This document shows, piece after piece, positions 5,759-6,637 of a stretch of DNA of 6,637 nucleotides (its first letter is position 1; every line of letters begins with the position of its first letter). The notes beneath the pieces were generated by a model that did not search any database, was not told the DNA's origin, and saw only the letters and a program-made list of their open reading frames with translations. This DNA is from Planctomycetota bacterium (GTDB taxonomy: Bacteria > Planctomycetota > Phycisphaerae > WQYP01). The stretch spans positions 1 through 6,637 of the forward strand of contig JAJZOA010000065.1 in NCBI GenBank assembly GCA_021852225.1. Reading direction: 5' to 3'. Position numbers and translations under genes: made by a program.

Positions 5759-6637
5759 ATGTTTGCAACTGCTATTAACTTATGGAATCCAAGCGGAATA
5801 GGCATGGGATTGGTCATGATTCTGGCCACCGCGCTGCTGCTGGGATTTGTCCACGGCATTACCCCGGACGAACATACGTGGCCGATTACCTTCAGCTACG
5901 CCATTGGCAGTTATTCCTGGAAAGGCGGCATGAAGGCGGGCTTTCTGTTCTCGCTGACGTTCACCTTGCAGCGAGCCATAGCGTGTGAGCTGGCCTATTT
6001 TGCCATTAACGCCATTCGGCCCATTATTGAAAGTGACATTTATAACAGTCTGGTTTATGTGATAGTGGGCGCGGTCATGACCGGGTCGGGTCTTTATATT
6101 GTGCGCAGGGGTAAAATCTGGCACATGTTTCACACCCACAAAATGCTTCATTCCGAAGGGGGCGCCAATCCTCAAACCGCGCCATGGTGGATGCCTTTGG
6201 TACACGGCTTTATTGCCGGCTGGGGAACTGGTGCGTTTGCCATTATTCTTTATACGGCTTTAGCTCCCAATATGGGCAGCCCGTGGCTCGCGTTCCTGCC
6301 CGGGGTGGCGTTTGGCATTGGAACCATGATCATGCAGATTCTCATTGGCGGTTTGTTTGGCCAATGGATGGCCCGCCGCAAACTTTCGGAAAACGCCCGC
6401 GTTCTGCTGGCCAGGCTTATGTCCGGGCGGACGCTTACATGGGGTGGTGTGGGCTTTATGCTGGTCGGTGGGCTGGAGGTGCTGTTCCCCAAACTCAGTG
6501 GAATTCAGGTCAGCACGGGGCTGAAAGTCCATAATCTGGCTCATCTGGGCGACGGCTTTTTTCTGGCGGTCATTATGCTTTTCAGTGTGGCGGCCTATTC
6601 CTTTTTCAGATCGATGCATGACATACAGCATGAAGCG
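5759..6637 (+). CDS. multi-pass membrane protein, NicO/HoxN-like putative metal transporter (3' end outside window)
   Basis: The frame stays open for 293 codons to the window edge, so the C-terminus is missing. GGAG at 5746-5749, nine bases before the ATG, supports the start. Hydrophobic segments lie at about 15-36, 60-87, 97-116, 145-170, 174-202, 227-245 and 264-284. The first helix ends in H32-G-I-T-P-D37-E-H39, close to but distinct from the H-x4-D-H signature of nickel/cobalt permeases (HoxN/NixA) and the HAxxPGH of NicO/RcnA proteins. A second H-G pair in PLVHGFIAGWGTGAF (146-160) mirrors the first, as in families built from an internal duplication. A soluble loop carries clustered histidines (HMFHTHKMLH, 122-131), and H258 and H262 flank a late helix. 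Together these suggest transition-metal transport across the inner membrane; substrate and direction cannot be read. The gene follows a Cys/His-rich ribbon-helix-helix protein that may regulate it. A CcdA/DsbD-like redox role is less likely, as no paired membrane cysteines are seen. Confidence 0.85.
   Translation, partial: MFATAINLWNPSGIGMGLVMILATALLLGFVHGITPDEHTWPITFSYAIGSYSWKGGMKAGFLFSLTFTLQRAIACELAYFAINAIRPIIESDIYNSLVYVIVGAVMTGSGLYIVRRGKIWHMFHTHKMLHSEGGANPQTAPWWMPLVHGFIAGWGTGAFAIILYTALAPNMGSPWLAFLPGVAFGIGTMIMQILIGGLFGQWMARRKLSENARVLLARLMSGRTLTWGGVGFMLVGGLEVLFPKLSGIQVSTGLKVHNLAHLGDGFFLAVIMLFSVAAYSFFRSMHDIQHEA

Overview
The window is a GC-rich stretch of bacterial chromosome with ordinary, well-spaced genes, almost all on the + strand. 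No insertion sequence, CRISPR array, rRNA or tRNA was recognised. Two features hint at Planctomycetota or a neighbouring lineage: a long prepilin peptidase with GLGDVH in place of the usual GxGDxK, and a ComM-type AAA+ protein without its usual cysteine cluster. This placement comes from recalled family traits, not from a database comparison, and is tentative.

Layout. Positions 1-151 (minus strand) hold the N-terminal end of a membrane protein that leaves the window. It is divergent from a complete class-2 transaldolase gene (231-1340), which belongs to the non-oxidative pentose phosphate pathway. Next comes a complete A24 prepilin peptidase (about 1497-2975) with both catalytic aspartates, the N-terminal two-CxxC domain and an unusually long central membrane insertion. 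It is followed 110 bp later by a complete ComM/YifB Mg-chelatase-like AAA+ helicase gene (3086-4618). These two neighbours plausibly serve type IV pilus assembly or DNA uptake and then processing of incoming DNA. This is an inference from family knowledge and adjacency.

A gap of about 520 bp (4619-5137) has no convincing gene. It carries a weak terminator-like hairpin, an AT-rich inverted repeat containing TATAAT, and a promoter-like pair. After it lies the most unusual part of the window: a small protein (5138-5683) that joins an N-terminal ribbon-helix-helix DNA-binding motif to four CxxC pairs and a histidine-rich stretch, then a multi-pass membrane protein (5759 to the window end) that resembles the NicO/HoxN transition-metal transporter superfamily but has an H-G-I-T-P-D-E-H motif. 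The 75 bp between them contains GACC/GGTC repeats, a small hairpin and a T6 run. The working hypothesis is a metal-sensing regulator paired with a metal transporter.
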